Source: Styela clava (Eukaryota; Chordata; Ascidiacea; Stolidobranchia; Styelidae). From it: a DNA stretch of 64,000 nt. Where the stretch lies: NCBI RefSeq assembly GCF_964204865.1, contig NC_135251.1:17546001-17610000 (forward strand). The letters are read 5' to 3'. Positions 1-11,500 of the stretch are shown piece by piece. The notes under the pieces are model-generated. The model did no database searches, was not told the DNA's origin, and saw nothing but the letters and a program-made list of their open reading frames with translations. A program made the translations under genes and the position numbers. Position 1 is the stretch's first letter. Every line of letters starts with the position of its first letter.

Positions 1-118
1 TATATTAGGACCTTGTGTGTCGCTGTTCGATTACCAGCTTTAGTACCCCGCCACTTTCCTACCCAGTAAAACTGTGTAATTATCATTTCTGGGTAATTTG
101 TACTCGAGTTTTTTTTTC
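1..118. repeat. Repeat segment also present at 22935-23045
   Basis: The first ~110 bases match 22935-23045 with scattered differences; both begin tatattaggacc and both contain aactgtgtaattatcattt. The segment flanks the orphan collagen-like exon here and lies just left of the tandem array in the other place. It has no coding content that I can support. It may be an interspersed repeat, or flank material of the array copied to both places. Confidence 0.6.
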
Positions 119-444
119 GAGCCCGTTCAAAATAATCTATAATATAATTCTTGGCGTTAATCTGTCTCAGTTCCAGTTGGCTATATTTAGGGCGTAAAAA
201 TGAATGTTAAATTTATAACAAAAAAGCTTACCTTCTAACAATCTTATTTTCGCTTCCAAACGTTCCTTTGTCCCCTGTTCGCCCCGATCACCGTTGTGCC
301 TATTTTAAGTATGGTGAGAAATAAACTACTGATTACTGACTGATTACACCAGGCAGACCCCTCCTACCCTCTGGCCCCCGCTTTCCGGGTCTTCCTTGGC
401 ACTGAGCAGCACATCTATGACTCGATGCAGTTTTGTCAGTCATT
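119..444 (-). pseudogene. Orphan, disrupted collagen-like exon (exon 1 homologue of the discoidin array)
   Basis: Read on the - strand, 119-444 is homologous to exon 1 and the start of intron 1 of array gene B1 (about 32955-33230). It keeps the splice donor (cttacc at 229-234 on the + strand) and the antisense of the GRPGKRGPEGRRGLPG collagen-like run at about 345-400. The copy is broken. About 50 unrelated bases near 292-345 separate the GDRG part from the GLPG part, and the signal-peptide half is missing because homology stops at 444. No other exon of this family is nearby. It is a dead fragment, joined head to head with a receptor exon starting at 449. Confidence 0.75.
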
Positions 445-448
445 GAAG

Positions 449-3424
449 GTTTGTGATGGTATTGTTGACTGTCGTAACGGCTCGGATGAAACAAAAGAAC
501 TTTGCGGCAGTAAAAGATTTTTCTGTCCAGCCTTTCAAGGTTGATATTGTATAGGCTACACTCCGACTGACGTCCAATTTCCAACATTACCTTTGTTGTG
601 GGAGCGGGGGACAAACTTTTCTGCTGCCCAGGGCGAGTTTCTGATAATGATGTACTTTATACCTAAGTTCATGAATACTTCGGAGGTTAACAAATTATAA
701 ATGTTGTTATATATGAGAATGAATAAATTAAAGGGCAATTAAGAATGAATTGTTTGTATTATAGCGCTAAATCACGCAATGGCCAGGGAAGCCCAATAGC
801 GGGAAATTGAGTGGGATATTGAGCAGTTTTTTATTCAAATAAAAAGAGATCAGACAATGATTCCTCTTTGCAGGGCGTTTATTGCTCGAAGGATTTAATT
901 TGGAGATCCAGTACTATATGCACCATACTGGGAGTATTGTCTGTTCTTTTAAGCGAAACTTCAGTTATTACAATGTTGCTGCTGACAAGTTGCCGAACAT
1001 ATTCAATTTATAGGGTGAGACCTTTTATTATCTCACTATAACTGTATGAATGCGGAAAGCAACGTTTTTTATTTATTGCTATGATATAAATATATACTTT
1101 ATTGTCGTTTACATACCAGATCGTATAAAGATTCGTCAATCTTTTCTAACGTATTATTTCAAAAGTACCAGAAAAGCTGGGATGCCGTTTGAACGTGGCT
1201 GTTATCCAATCACAGAACAAATACATTCAAAATGCATTATGATTTTTTTTTTAATTTTTCATTTTTGGCGTAGGCTAAATCAAAGGCAGGGAAGATTTAG
1301 GACACAAATTGGACTGTACATCCAATTCCCGATTCATTTGAGCTTCAGTCGCAGTAACCTCTAGTAGGCATTCATATATTACATTTGAAGACACCCAAGT
1401 CCTCGATTGTCTGTATATATACATCAAATCGTTCATTGTCTATTCGGGAAAAATTATGGAGAAATTTTGCAATTTGACTATTTCACACTCCATATATACA
1501 TGGTTGGCATACGCGGCCAAAGCATAAAACTGCGCTGTTCTGTTTTGTCAACGAGCCTATATTAATTCATTCGCACTTACGGTAAAATAACTACTAAGTG
1601 GCAATTACTAACAAAATTCTATTTATTAACACCCAGCCTTTCAAATCATCTCGTCATCCACAAAAGAAACTGTAGCCTATTTTTGATGATATTGCTTGCC
1701 TGGGGAATATCCTTCTTAATTGCTACACTTCCGCTGTCTACAAGTTTATCTGGAATGTTCGTTAGCCTCGCAGAATTTGAGTATTCTTCATATTCTTCAA
1801 ACGCAACTGTTACACAAGACAACACTAAAAACACTTTTTACGAGTCTTCTTACATATGATCTGAAACCGAATACGACATTTCCAGGTGATGAGTCTAGCA
1901 GACCTCTGCTTCGAAAAGTGTTGTTATTGACTTTAAAAGCCATATTTTTAGACCACAAGAAAAAAAATCAAGATATATATTGCAGTTATGTTCATCAAAT
2001 ATATTTGATCCGAAACATATGAGCAAAAAATTATGCAAAATTCAATCACTTAATTTTTACTCTATTACTAGTCAAACGATGAGTTTAGCCACAATATACT
2101 GTCCTGTAACTGGAAGTATTCCAATATATATTTATTTAGATAACCTCAAAATTATATTTAAACAGGTTTTATAGACGAGTTTGCAGAACTACGCCATTAT
2201 TTTAAAGATCTTCATGAATAGAAAATCGAATCTCGTTCATTAATATTTTGTTTTCAATTTTCGACAAATTTTCAGTCACCAACTTATTCAATCCAAATCA
2301 AAAAAGTATTTTGACCATGAACATTTCAAGATTAAGAGAACATTTGGGTAAAATAATCATCATATATTTTGCATTTTGCACTGTAAACTGTGTGAACACC
2401 ATTATGTTGAAGTAAAAATGTTCGACAACGCGATGTCGTAGCCGGAGTCGATTTTTTTTTTCAATCTGAATCTGGAGTGAAGACGTTGGTCAACTAGTAA
2501 TCTTCTACTTTTTAAAGAATTGGAAGTCAGGAGTGTGAGATGTAACTTCATTCAAACATTCTCTTTCGCTGTTAACGTTTTCAACTTTTTTGCTTTCGTG
2601 TTTGTTGCATTCTCCTACGTCGCAATTTATATCAAATCAAGCGAAAAAAAAAGTTTAAGAAAACCTTCATCGTCTAATGATATAGACCAGGGCTTCTCAA
2701 CTATTTTTATCAATGGCCCGCAAACAAAACTTCAAAATTATTTGGGTCCGGTCTTTCCAGAAATGATATTTCGGCATCCTTAAACGAGCACTTCTTCGAC
2801 CTACTAATGATTAGTAGCAAATTGAAAGTGTTTATTATGGTGGTATAGTTTTTTTCGTATATATTCAAAACTATGAAAGTCATTTTATAATAGGAAATTC
2901 AAAAAGTGGGGCTAATGATCTAAAATAAATAATTAGGTGCGGTCCAAATCCAATATATACTCGAAAGGTCCGGATTCGGACCGCGGTCCGCCAGTTGAGT
3001 AGCCCTGATATAGACGATGGAAATAGAAGGAAGAGAAATTTCAAATTTTTTTTCGTTCTTCATATTTTTAGAGTGTTCTAGCTTTTTTTTTAATAAATTT
3101 TTTTATTCTCGGATATTTTCAGCAATGCAGCGCAAGATTCTCCGACTCATCCTAACTGACTTCTGTTGTTGGATACCGTTCTGCATCCTGGCCTTCTGTA
3201 AACTAGGAGGAGCAAATGTTTCAAATACTGCATATGTCGTCGCAGCAATCGTGCTTCTACCGATCAACAGTGCACTGAATCCAGTTCTGTATTCAGACCT
3301 GCCAGATGCTTTATATAAGAAAGTGACCACTGGATTCAATGAAATCACAAGGTTGACAAGTTTTTTTTTCACCGCGTCGACCAGTATAAACGTGAGAACA
3401 AATGGTGAAGAAAGTACGTTGTAA
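449..3424 (+). pseudogene. Degenerate, partial copy of the LDLa/LGR-type GPCR gene
   Basis: Pieces of the downstream receptor gene appear in the same order. They are an LDLa exon (449-539, matching exon 11 with VCDGIVDC and GSDE), a TM3 exon (874-1014, the same 141 bases as exon 15 and open), a TM4 exon (1637-1885), a short loop exon (about 2265-2343), a TM5 exon (about 2509-2687) and a TM6-TM7-tail exon (3125-3424, with TDFCCWIP and NSALNPVLY). Homologues of exons 12-14 (last LDLa, TM1, TM2) were not found. The TM4 exon has two frameshifts (about +4 near 1665 and +1 near 1830), the loop exon is also shifted, and a hAT element interrupts the TM5 exon, whose donor is changed afterwards. The last exon is open and ends in -ESTL, so decay is uneven. 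A short transcript is possible, but an intact receptor is not. Confidence 0.85.
2688..3007. mobile_element. Non-autonomous hAT-like MITE (320 bp) inserted in a GPCR exon
   Basis: Imperfect terminal inverted repeats (cagggcttctcaact at the left, agttgagtagccctg at the right) enclose 320 bp with no ORF. The flanks are a perfect 8-bp duplication, atatagac at 2680-2687 and 3008-3015. CAGGG ends with 8-bp duplications are typical of hAT elements. The same family occurs at 5769-6073. The target was the TM5/third-loop exon of the receptor copy, whose reading resumes after the second duplication. Confidence 0.9.
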
Positions 3425-3659
3425 GGAAGGATGCTGACTGGCTAAAGGAACAATCTAAAAAAAAAAGTTAAGAAAAAAATCTATCTCATGACGAAATGGC
3501 GGAGACTACTATTTGTTCTACATGTAGTGTTATAAAAAAGTAATATCGTTCAAATTTATTTGTACAAAATTCATAAATGTAAATTATATAATTTTTTTTT
3601 TGTATCAAGAAAATCTAGCTCCCAGACTGCAAATGTGTTGATGATCTGGTATTTCACTC

Positions 3660-3714
3660 AGAGTCTGTAGTTCGTAATTAACGAACGTATACGTACGAAA
3701 CGTATACAGACTCT
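3660..3714. repeat. Compact palindrome cluster
   Basis: The outer arms agagtctgt (3660) and acagactct (ending 3714) are inverted. Between them lie gttcgtaattaacgaac, itself palindromic, and repeated cgtatac motifs. The segment lies ~240 bp beyond the receptor pseudogene. It may be the remnant of a small element or simply a cruciform-prone sequence. Confidence 0.5.
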
Positions 3715-6700
3715 ATACATTACCTGAAGAACATTGAAATCAAATCAGCAGGCGCCATGGGGCCATTGCAGTCAAGCACCGCAAGACTCAAAATTGTCAG
3801 ATTGTGAAACAATTTTTAGTGATTAAATATTAATACCTGGATGCAACTATCCCCTGCATAAATATATATTTTAAATTTGATTGAAAAGAAGATGATGATA
3901 TGTTTGTTTACATACTATAGAGCGAATGCATTACTCCCGGAAACATTTTGGAATGCTTTACCCAGCATGCCAACATCATAATATTTACGAGTACAGTTCC
4001 ATTTCTGATGGGAGAATGTGCATAATTCTTCAAGGTGGTGCGCTTGAAAATTACAATTCTAGATTCCTACTATGTTGCTTTATTGGATAAACGTGCGGTT
4101 ATTCAATAAATTATTCAGATATTAAAAACAGGATCATCCAAATCCACGGACAAATAGCCATGTATACGTAATTTTACTGTGTGGCCCAGTGATTTTTGGA
4201 TGAATAACAAGAGGTGGGAAATTGTGCTGACTTGCGAGGCACATCGTGATCACTAAAATAAGCTGAGGGCACACTTTTTGATGGAATTATTGATTATATA
4301 TATTTGAATCGCATTTTTAATTCGCTATATATAACTAACAGCCAACAGTTTATTCAAACTGAAATGCAAGCACATTCAATTTTCAAAATCTAGCAATAAG
4401 AAAATGCACCCTATTACTTTGAAAGTTTTCGAGTCATTGAGTTTGAAAGCAGGATTTTTGTTGAGAATCTCATCAAAGGCAGCAAACGTCTGTCAAGGAC
4501 CATTTATATTTAATTTTGTTGACCTTCCTATATACATGGAATTTGTTCTGGTAGAGGGGAATTTTTAAGTCAACCAATGTTTTTTCGTGGAACATAATTT
4601 TTTCATTTCCCCATCCTAAATTGCCAGAAGTATATATTACAAATAATATTTTCAGGTAACAAAACTCTATGCAGAATAGTACGAGTCGAAATTTTAACGC
4701 ATTTTATTTGCTTGTGGCTTCCGCTGGCACTGCACGTTTCGGTGACACGCCGTCCGCTTTTTGCCGCCTTCAACATTAACTATAATGTAGTCTAACCCTA
4801 GTGAGTTTTGTTCTTATCTACAGTAGCTCTAGGAGGGCATCATATATATTGCGTTGAATACTGTTTCATTAAGACATCATTACTTGCTGTTTTGAAACTT
4901 ACGGAATGTATCAGCTCGTTTATAACATCAACAAACATCATTTCAACTATAATGAATAATTAAATTTCTATGTGAATTAATTGAAAGTAATTCAATTTTA
5001 TTTCTTATTTTATTGATTTTGACAATAAAAAATAAAAGATTGAATTGGTGGCATCGCATATAACAACATACTGATTCGTACATACTGGAAGAGGAAAGGT
5101 TGTTTTTGCCAATGAAGCTGCGTTTGATGAATGCTTGCAAGATGTAGATTGTAGAAGGTTGTTTGTTGTTAAAACTTAAGACCATGACCTGGTATTTAGC
5201 GTAGAAAAAGTTGTTGGAAGTCTGGTCGGATTTTTTGAATAGAATAAAGATTAAATTGAGATTTATTGGAAATTATTTAAAGATATCTTTAGTGTATATA
5301 TATATAACATTTCGGGAAGTCTTCAAATATATTGAATTGAAGCGATATTGAATTTCTTTCTATATCGGTATTGAAGTTATTTGAAATATCTTGAAATGTC
5401 ATGGTTAATGAGTTTGGTTCTAAGAATTTCTCAGTAGGAAGTCAAGCACTCAATGCACGTCAGTGCATATCACCGACATATATATCGGTGTTTATGACAC
5501 CGATCAAAACTGTTTTTATATTAAAATTTCCGAAACATCGAAGTTCAGTTTCATAACAACTAATATGGAAACGTCTGGAAAATGAATTTCGTTCCGCTCT
5601 GCTATCATTTATTGTGCTTGAGTTCCTTTGTTGTTTTGTTAGCAATTAAATAAAAGAAATTTTCAAAACGTCTTTCTGATAAACTTTATATCAAATTTTC
5701 ACGGCTTATGACAATAGAAGTGGCCATTGTTACTCAAAAAGATGTAGTGAAGAGCGAGTGCAATAGACCAGGGCTACTCAACTATTTTAACCAAAGGTCC
5801 GTTTAGAAAACTTCAAAATTACTGGGATCCGGACAATACAGAATATTTTTTCATTAAATAAACGAAACGTCAAATGATGGCTCGCAAATATAGACACAAT
5901 TGTCGCATATTGGTACCAGTACGACAAACTGTATAGATGTGTATTTAAATTGTATCAAAATCATCTAAAACTAAAACGATGCTTATGCTGTCAAAAGAAA
6001 CAAGCAGACGCGGTCCAAATTAAATGGTCGAAAGGTCCGGATTGGACCGCGGTCCGCCAGTTGAGTAGCCCTGGAATAGACTGTAGTCTGTACATTACTC
6101 TAACAAGTAAATTTCTAAGGGTTTCATAGTTTGATCGTTGGTAAAAAGTACCAAATCAAGTCTCAGTTATACTGTATATTAACTGTTGTTGGTATATATC
6201 AATTTTACTCGACACGTATATAAATTATGTCTTCACCAACGTGTATTAAAATGTGATAGTGTCTTTCGTAGATCATTTAAATAAAATTAACCAAAATTTA
6301 GTTTAATTACTCTGACATGACAATGTACCATGTAGTGTTGTCAGATTAACCTATATCAGCATATTGGTTCCATATGACGTCAAATTCTAAACTATATTCT
6401 AAATTTAAACTGAATTTTAAATTTTATTTAGTTTCATAGCCAACGGCGTCTTACTCTGTAACAGAAGTCCGGCTTAAATTTCAATAAATGTGTCGGTATG
6501 GATTATATTCTAAGCCGCTGTGCGTAAGAATTATGCAGATTAAGACTGGACACAGAGGAAAATAAGTTTTATGCGCGGAGAATATAAAATATTTGACTAC
6601 TTTAATTGTATTTTGAAGTACGTCGTAATGACGAATACGTATCTATATTTATTACACGTCTGAATGTATGTTTTACGTCTCCAATCGGAGACGACGAGTG

Positions 6701-8578
6701 TTACAAATGTAAATTACATATTAAAGAGGTAAATGCTCAAGAAGTATGCAGTTTTATACCGTTCAATAATATATATAGAATAGATTTAAATAAAGAAACG
6801 AATGTGTCGATTAAAGTGATATGTTATAGATACGTACGAGTATGCTATTGCATTAGATATGAACGTCTTCCGGAACATATCCTGCTAAGTGTCTTTTTCT
6901 GTCATCGAAAAGAGTTAGAATTAGGCTTGCCTTATACCTGAAGCAAAAAAACACGACAGTGCTGATTGGACAGACCAATCTTGGGTCGATTCCGAGGCTT
7001 AGTAATGGTTTAAATGTTTTCCGTAGAATTGTAGATAACTTACGAGTTACGAGCTTCAAAATAGGCCGTAAATCGTATTAAAATATTGGAAATTTTATCT
7101 CCAACTCCTTGGAAAACTTGCATTTTGTTTGCGCCTACAATTCACTCCTCATCGCAATTGTTTGCAGCCCCTGGGACACATTCTTGCCGTACACTGATCG
7201 CATGTTGTCAACCATATCGTTATGTAAAAAGTTAACACAATAATATATACATTGCAAATACAGTGAGTGACGCGGTGATATGTGCATTACTGTCAATGAT
7301 GAATCAATGTTCAAGGCTACGGTTCCCATGGGACAGTCAGATAATTCAGTTAAGCGTTGGTCACTATCAAAAACACGCAGTTGATTGCGTGGAATTTTAG
7401 AGAATTTAATAAATACGTTTTTTTATCAATACAGGAATTTGTAACTGTTTTATAATCACAAGTTTAATGGGATGTTAATCATAAAACCGTTTTAACAGTT
7501 GTCAACGCAAAGCTACTCTTTTATTATATATATTCGTTTCCCGTTGATCACAATTCATTTCCTGATTGAGCATCAGTCGAAGCTTGCGATAGATGACCTT
7601 TGCATTGATGCATAGCGGAAGCGCATGATTTACAATACGCTATCTTTCCAAGTACGCATTATTCGAAGATTATTCGTGTTTTGAAAAACAAAAAAATTTG
7701 AGCAACCTATTTTAAGAAACTGGCGATCTCGAAATACAGAAGATTAGACACAATTGTGGATATCCACCGTTCGTCACACTTGCTGGACACCAATAGTTTT
7801 GTAAAACGATAATATCCTGCTGGATTAAAGCTGAATTTGATCTAGCAGAATTAAGTTTCTGAAAGAGCCATCAAGCATCTATTATAGATGAGCGTATAGG
7901 AAAACTGTACCGTTTTTGTTATTCTATAAAATACAATTACCTGAAAAGCACTGATCAGTGATAAAGATTTTGCAATAACAATTTCTGTGTACTCACATAC
8001 AGAGACACAGTGCAACTGTGTTGTCAAACGAGTTGGTATACGGAAAGAAAATTAGAATGGGCCTAAAAACTTTTCGAGCTGTTTTATTTGAAGTTACGAA
8101 AAATAAAGGGTTAGGAATAATTTATTCGATTGTTTTTTTCGCTTTCATATGACACAGTTTTCATGCGACTGAAGTGCATTAGACTTATTCCAATTATCAT
8201 ACAAATATTAGGAACTGGAAATATTGTTTATTCCTATTATTTGAAGCAGTTTTGATAACAATCATGCAGTGTCTTGCAATATTAATAACTTGCAGTCAAC
8301 ACCTTACAGCTTTTGGTTGATTATTTTGGATATTTGAGAAGAAAATTGTTACTTGAAACCAACAAAATAAGACAACATAAGAGACTCCGTTTCGTAGTAC
8401 CAATATTCTAAATGGACAAACAAAATATAATATTTCCCGATTATTGGTCACAAGTTTTAAAAAAATTTAATTCGCCTATTCATTTACAGGAAATGGTAGC
8501 GAATACAAGAAAGTACTCAGGATTAGGTTAACTTCATGCACATCTCAAATATTGTGGGAAATAATATCTAAAACAAAA
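3715..8578. other. Intergenic stretch between receptor pseudogene and receptor gene
   Basis: AT-rich sequence without an exon I can support, apart from one hAT MITE (5769-6073). Open stretches such as 4943-5185 (-) and 6606-6941 (+) have no recognisable motif, no splice context and no second copy in the window. The receptor promoter should lie near the right end, but I could not fix a TATA box or initiator. Confidence 0.6.
5769..6073. mobile_element. Non-autonomous hAT-like MITE (305 bp), second copy of the family at 2688
   Basis: The ends are cagggctactcaac and gttgagtagccctg. Flanking octamers are caatagac (5761-5768) and gaatagac (6074-6081), an 8-bp duplication with one mismatch. The last ~70 bp, with ggtccggattggaccgcggt, closely match the right end of the element at 2688-3007. 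There is no ORF. Confidence 0.88.
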
Positions 8579-11500
8579 ATGAAACTTACCATTATATGGA
8601 TTATTGTTCACTATATTTTGACGGCGAAATTTACGGCACTTGCTAATATAAACGACACAGGTACACACTTATTTCTTTATATTCAATACTGGTCAATTTT
8701 TGCTGGATTTTTGGTTAATTTAATACAAAGGTCATTTAGGCTAATTCCTCGGTCGATAACTTAGGCATTCCAATCGATATAACTAAAAAAAGTTGAAAAT
8801 ACATTTTATTCTGTGAGCGAAAATTGTATTTTTCATTTTGTTCAGAAATACACGAGGTAATCATGATCAAGCCTAGATGTCTTGAAAATGAAACGGTGTT
8901 TCACGCATTATTTTGCAACGATAAACTAAAATGCAAAGATGGGATTCCAATACAAGATGTTTATGCTGAGTGGCAAATGTAAGTATATTTCTATTGTATA
9001 AATTCTTTCGATCCAAGAATATCATGAATTCAGGATATTATATACAAGCAGTCCGAACCCGTTCTTGGAATGTTGTGATATTAAAGCGAACCCTTCTTGT
9101 TTTTACAGCTATAAGTTTGGGTTCCTAAAATGAGGGAACCTATACTTTTAGTGAGTTCAATACAAAAAGAACCTGATTTCTGAAATTTTAAATCCCATCA
9201 CATTGTTTAACTGCCATTATTCGTTCTGCATTCACATCCCTCCCCATATTGTTCGTTAATTTTCTATCTAGAGATTGAAATTTATAGTCTGAATCTGAGC
9301 TTAAATTAATAATGGAATGGTAAACGAATGCTTATGTGTAAATGAATTATTATATTATATTCGGAGGAATTCTTCCATAAAAATCGGTCACTAAATCTTA
9401 TTTTTTATTGTCATAAACGTGTATCATAACGTCTCAGAAAGAGTCAGTTTGTCCGTAGTGTGAGTGAATGCGATCATGACATGCCGTCCGAATCTGTGTC
9501 TGTGGGCAATGATTTATTGTAGTATTGAACTATCGTTTTCACGTTTTCCATTAACATATTCACATATTTTCAATATCAGATGCGAATTGTTGAGGAACAG
9601 CAAAACGCAGTATTGTGTGGTAGAAAGAGACGAAATATGCAAAGAGAAAGTCGTATGTTCAAACATGAATCCATGTGATGCAAGATGTGATTCTCATTAT
9701 AAATGTCAGGTGAAAGATTCGGACGCTTTTGTCCCAAAGAGAGATTTGAGAGTCTCTGGTGATCTCGGAGTTTTCTAAATGTTCTATAAACAGTTTAATC
9801 CATTAACTCCGGATAAGTTTTGACTTGTCGTATAGGTACTCGGTTTTGTAACGAAAGCTTTTTTGTTTCACTCCTGGTAAATCTATGTTTAGACATTCAG
9901 TTGACCTGTTTAGGAATTAGAGCTAAAGTTGGTAAATTTAAATTCCTGGGCTCACATGACTACGTCAATACATCAACTACTAAATTGTACAGAATTAAAT
10001 AAATGCAATCCGGTCGCTTCAGTATTTCGTACTTTTTTAATGTGAAAAATGTATTGTAGAATTCAGAATGTAAGCTTCGTAGCACTGTGTGCAATAAGAA
10101 TGCTTGTGATGGTTGCACAGAAGAAGATCACGAATGGAATAACGGAATCGGATTCAAATGTCGAAGAAATGGCGAGGATTGTGTCCTGCCTCAGCAATTA
10201 ATTCATGATGACATAGCAGACTGTGATGGAGGTGCAGATCTATGTTTTAAAGCGCAGATTACTCGGAAAACTAGTTTAAGGTGAGTTAATCCATTTTGAA
10301 TCTGCATTAATGGTGACTCGTGACCTTTTGAGGTTCTTCTCACGTGACTCGTGTCTCGCTTGACTCACTTCATTCGCATTGTTCGTTCTGAAATTGACCA
10401 TCTTTGCTGTTGAGATTAAATATAAAACTCTCTTACAGGCAGCCTTTTCCTATATTTTACAATTGCAACATTATTGATGCTTAGTTTAATAAATCAAACG
10501 TTTCTTTCCTACTTGAGTAATATTTGATTTATTCTCGTGTATGACGACATCTATAATCTGTTTATCACCCAAATTATTTTAGAAGTTAGGTTTAAGGGGC
10601 AGCATTATCAGAAACTCGCCCCGGGCAGCAGACTAGTTTGGCACGCCCCTGCCCGCGGGCCACGTGTGACTTGAAGCATCATGATCTGTGACTCGAGTCG
10701 CATTTGCTGGAGGGTAATAACAAAAATCGCATTTTGGTATTGTTACATCACTAGCTGAGACACTCGGCAAAGTTGAATAGTGTGCTTGACTGGTCTAAAT
10801 TGTTAACTAGCTTCCTATATCTTCATCGGGAATATCCGCAACAATATAGGCTACATGGAAAACTAAAAATCGAATAGGGAATCTATTACCCTATTGGTTG
10901 GGTATGCCTACTGAAAGGTGTTTCAACCTAACAATACACTCCGTGCCGTGCCTTTTGCAACCAGGCTGGACATTACCACAAAAACTGCTGTCCATATGTC
11001 AGAAAATTTGTAATAACCCTCCTGTACTTTACATTTGGCATAATTTAGTTATTTTGTAACATGAGTTTGGTGAAAAAGCTGACCAATTCATTAGATTTTT
11101 ATATGGATATGGGAGAGAGAATACCACAATGCTTTATTTGTCTGCATGTTCTGTCGTTGCCAAAAGATTATATATAATCAAAATGGCATTTTGGAATCCT
11201 GTGAGCAATGAGCATTTTCCAAAGTTGAGGGGTTTTGCTTTGTGAATATCGATCTTCAAAATTAATTTCGTGTAATTTCCTCGAGACTGAAATCTAGTTG
11301 ATATATATAGAAAGATTTTTGCACGCGTTAGTGAGTTTTTTGGTGTTTTTTACGTGCTATTGAGTTTTGGTGGTTTTTTCTGCTCGTTTCGGCGAGTTGT
11401 TTGGTGTTTTTATGCATGTTTTCGCTTAAATCAATGACAAAGATTATCAATTTGTATGAACAATAAATGTTTCTGTTTTATATTGCGCTGCTTACCTATT

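Noticed and set aside
1050-1364. 104-codon open frame on the + strand inside the receptor pseudogene
   Set aside because: It lies between two clear exon homologues and corresponds to intron 15 of the active gene. It has no conserved counterpart there.
6606-6941. 111-codon open frame on the + strand
   Set aside because: It has no ATG at the stated start (TTG), no splice context, no motif and no second copy. Similar lengths arise by chance elsewhere in this AT-rich sequence.
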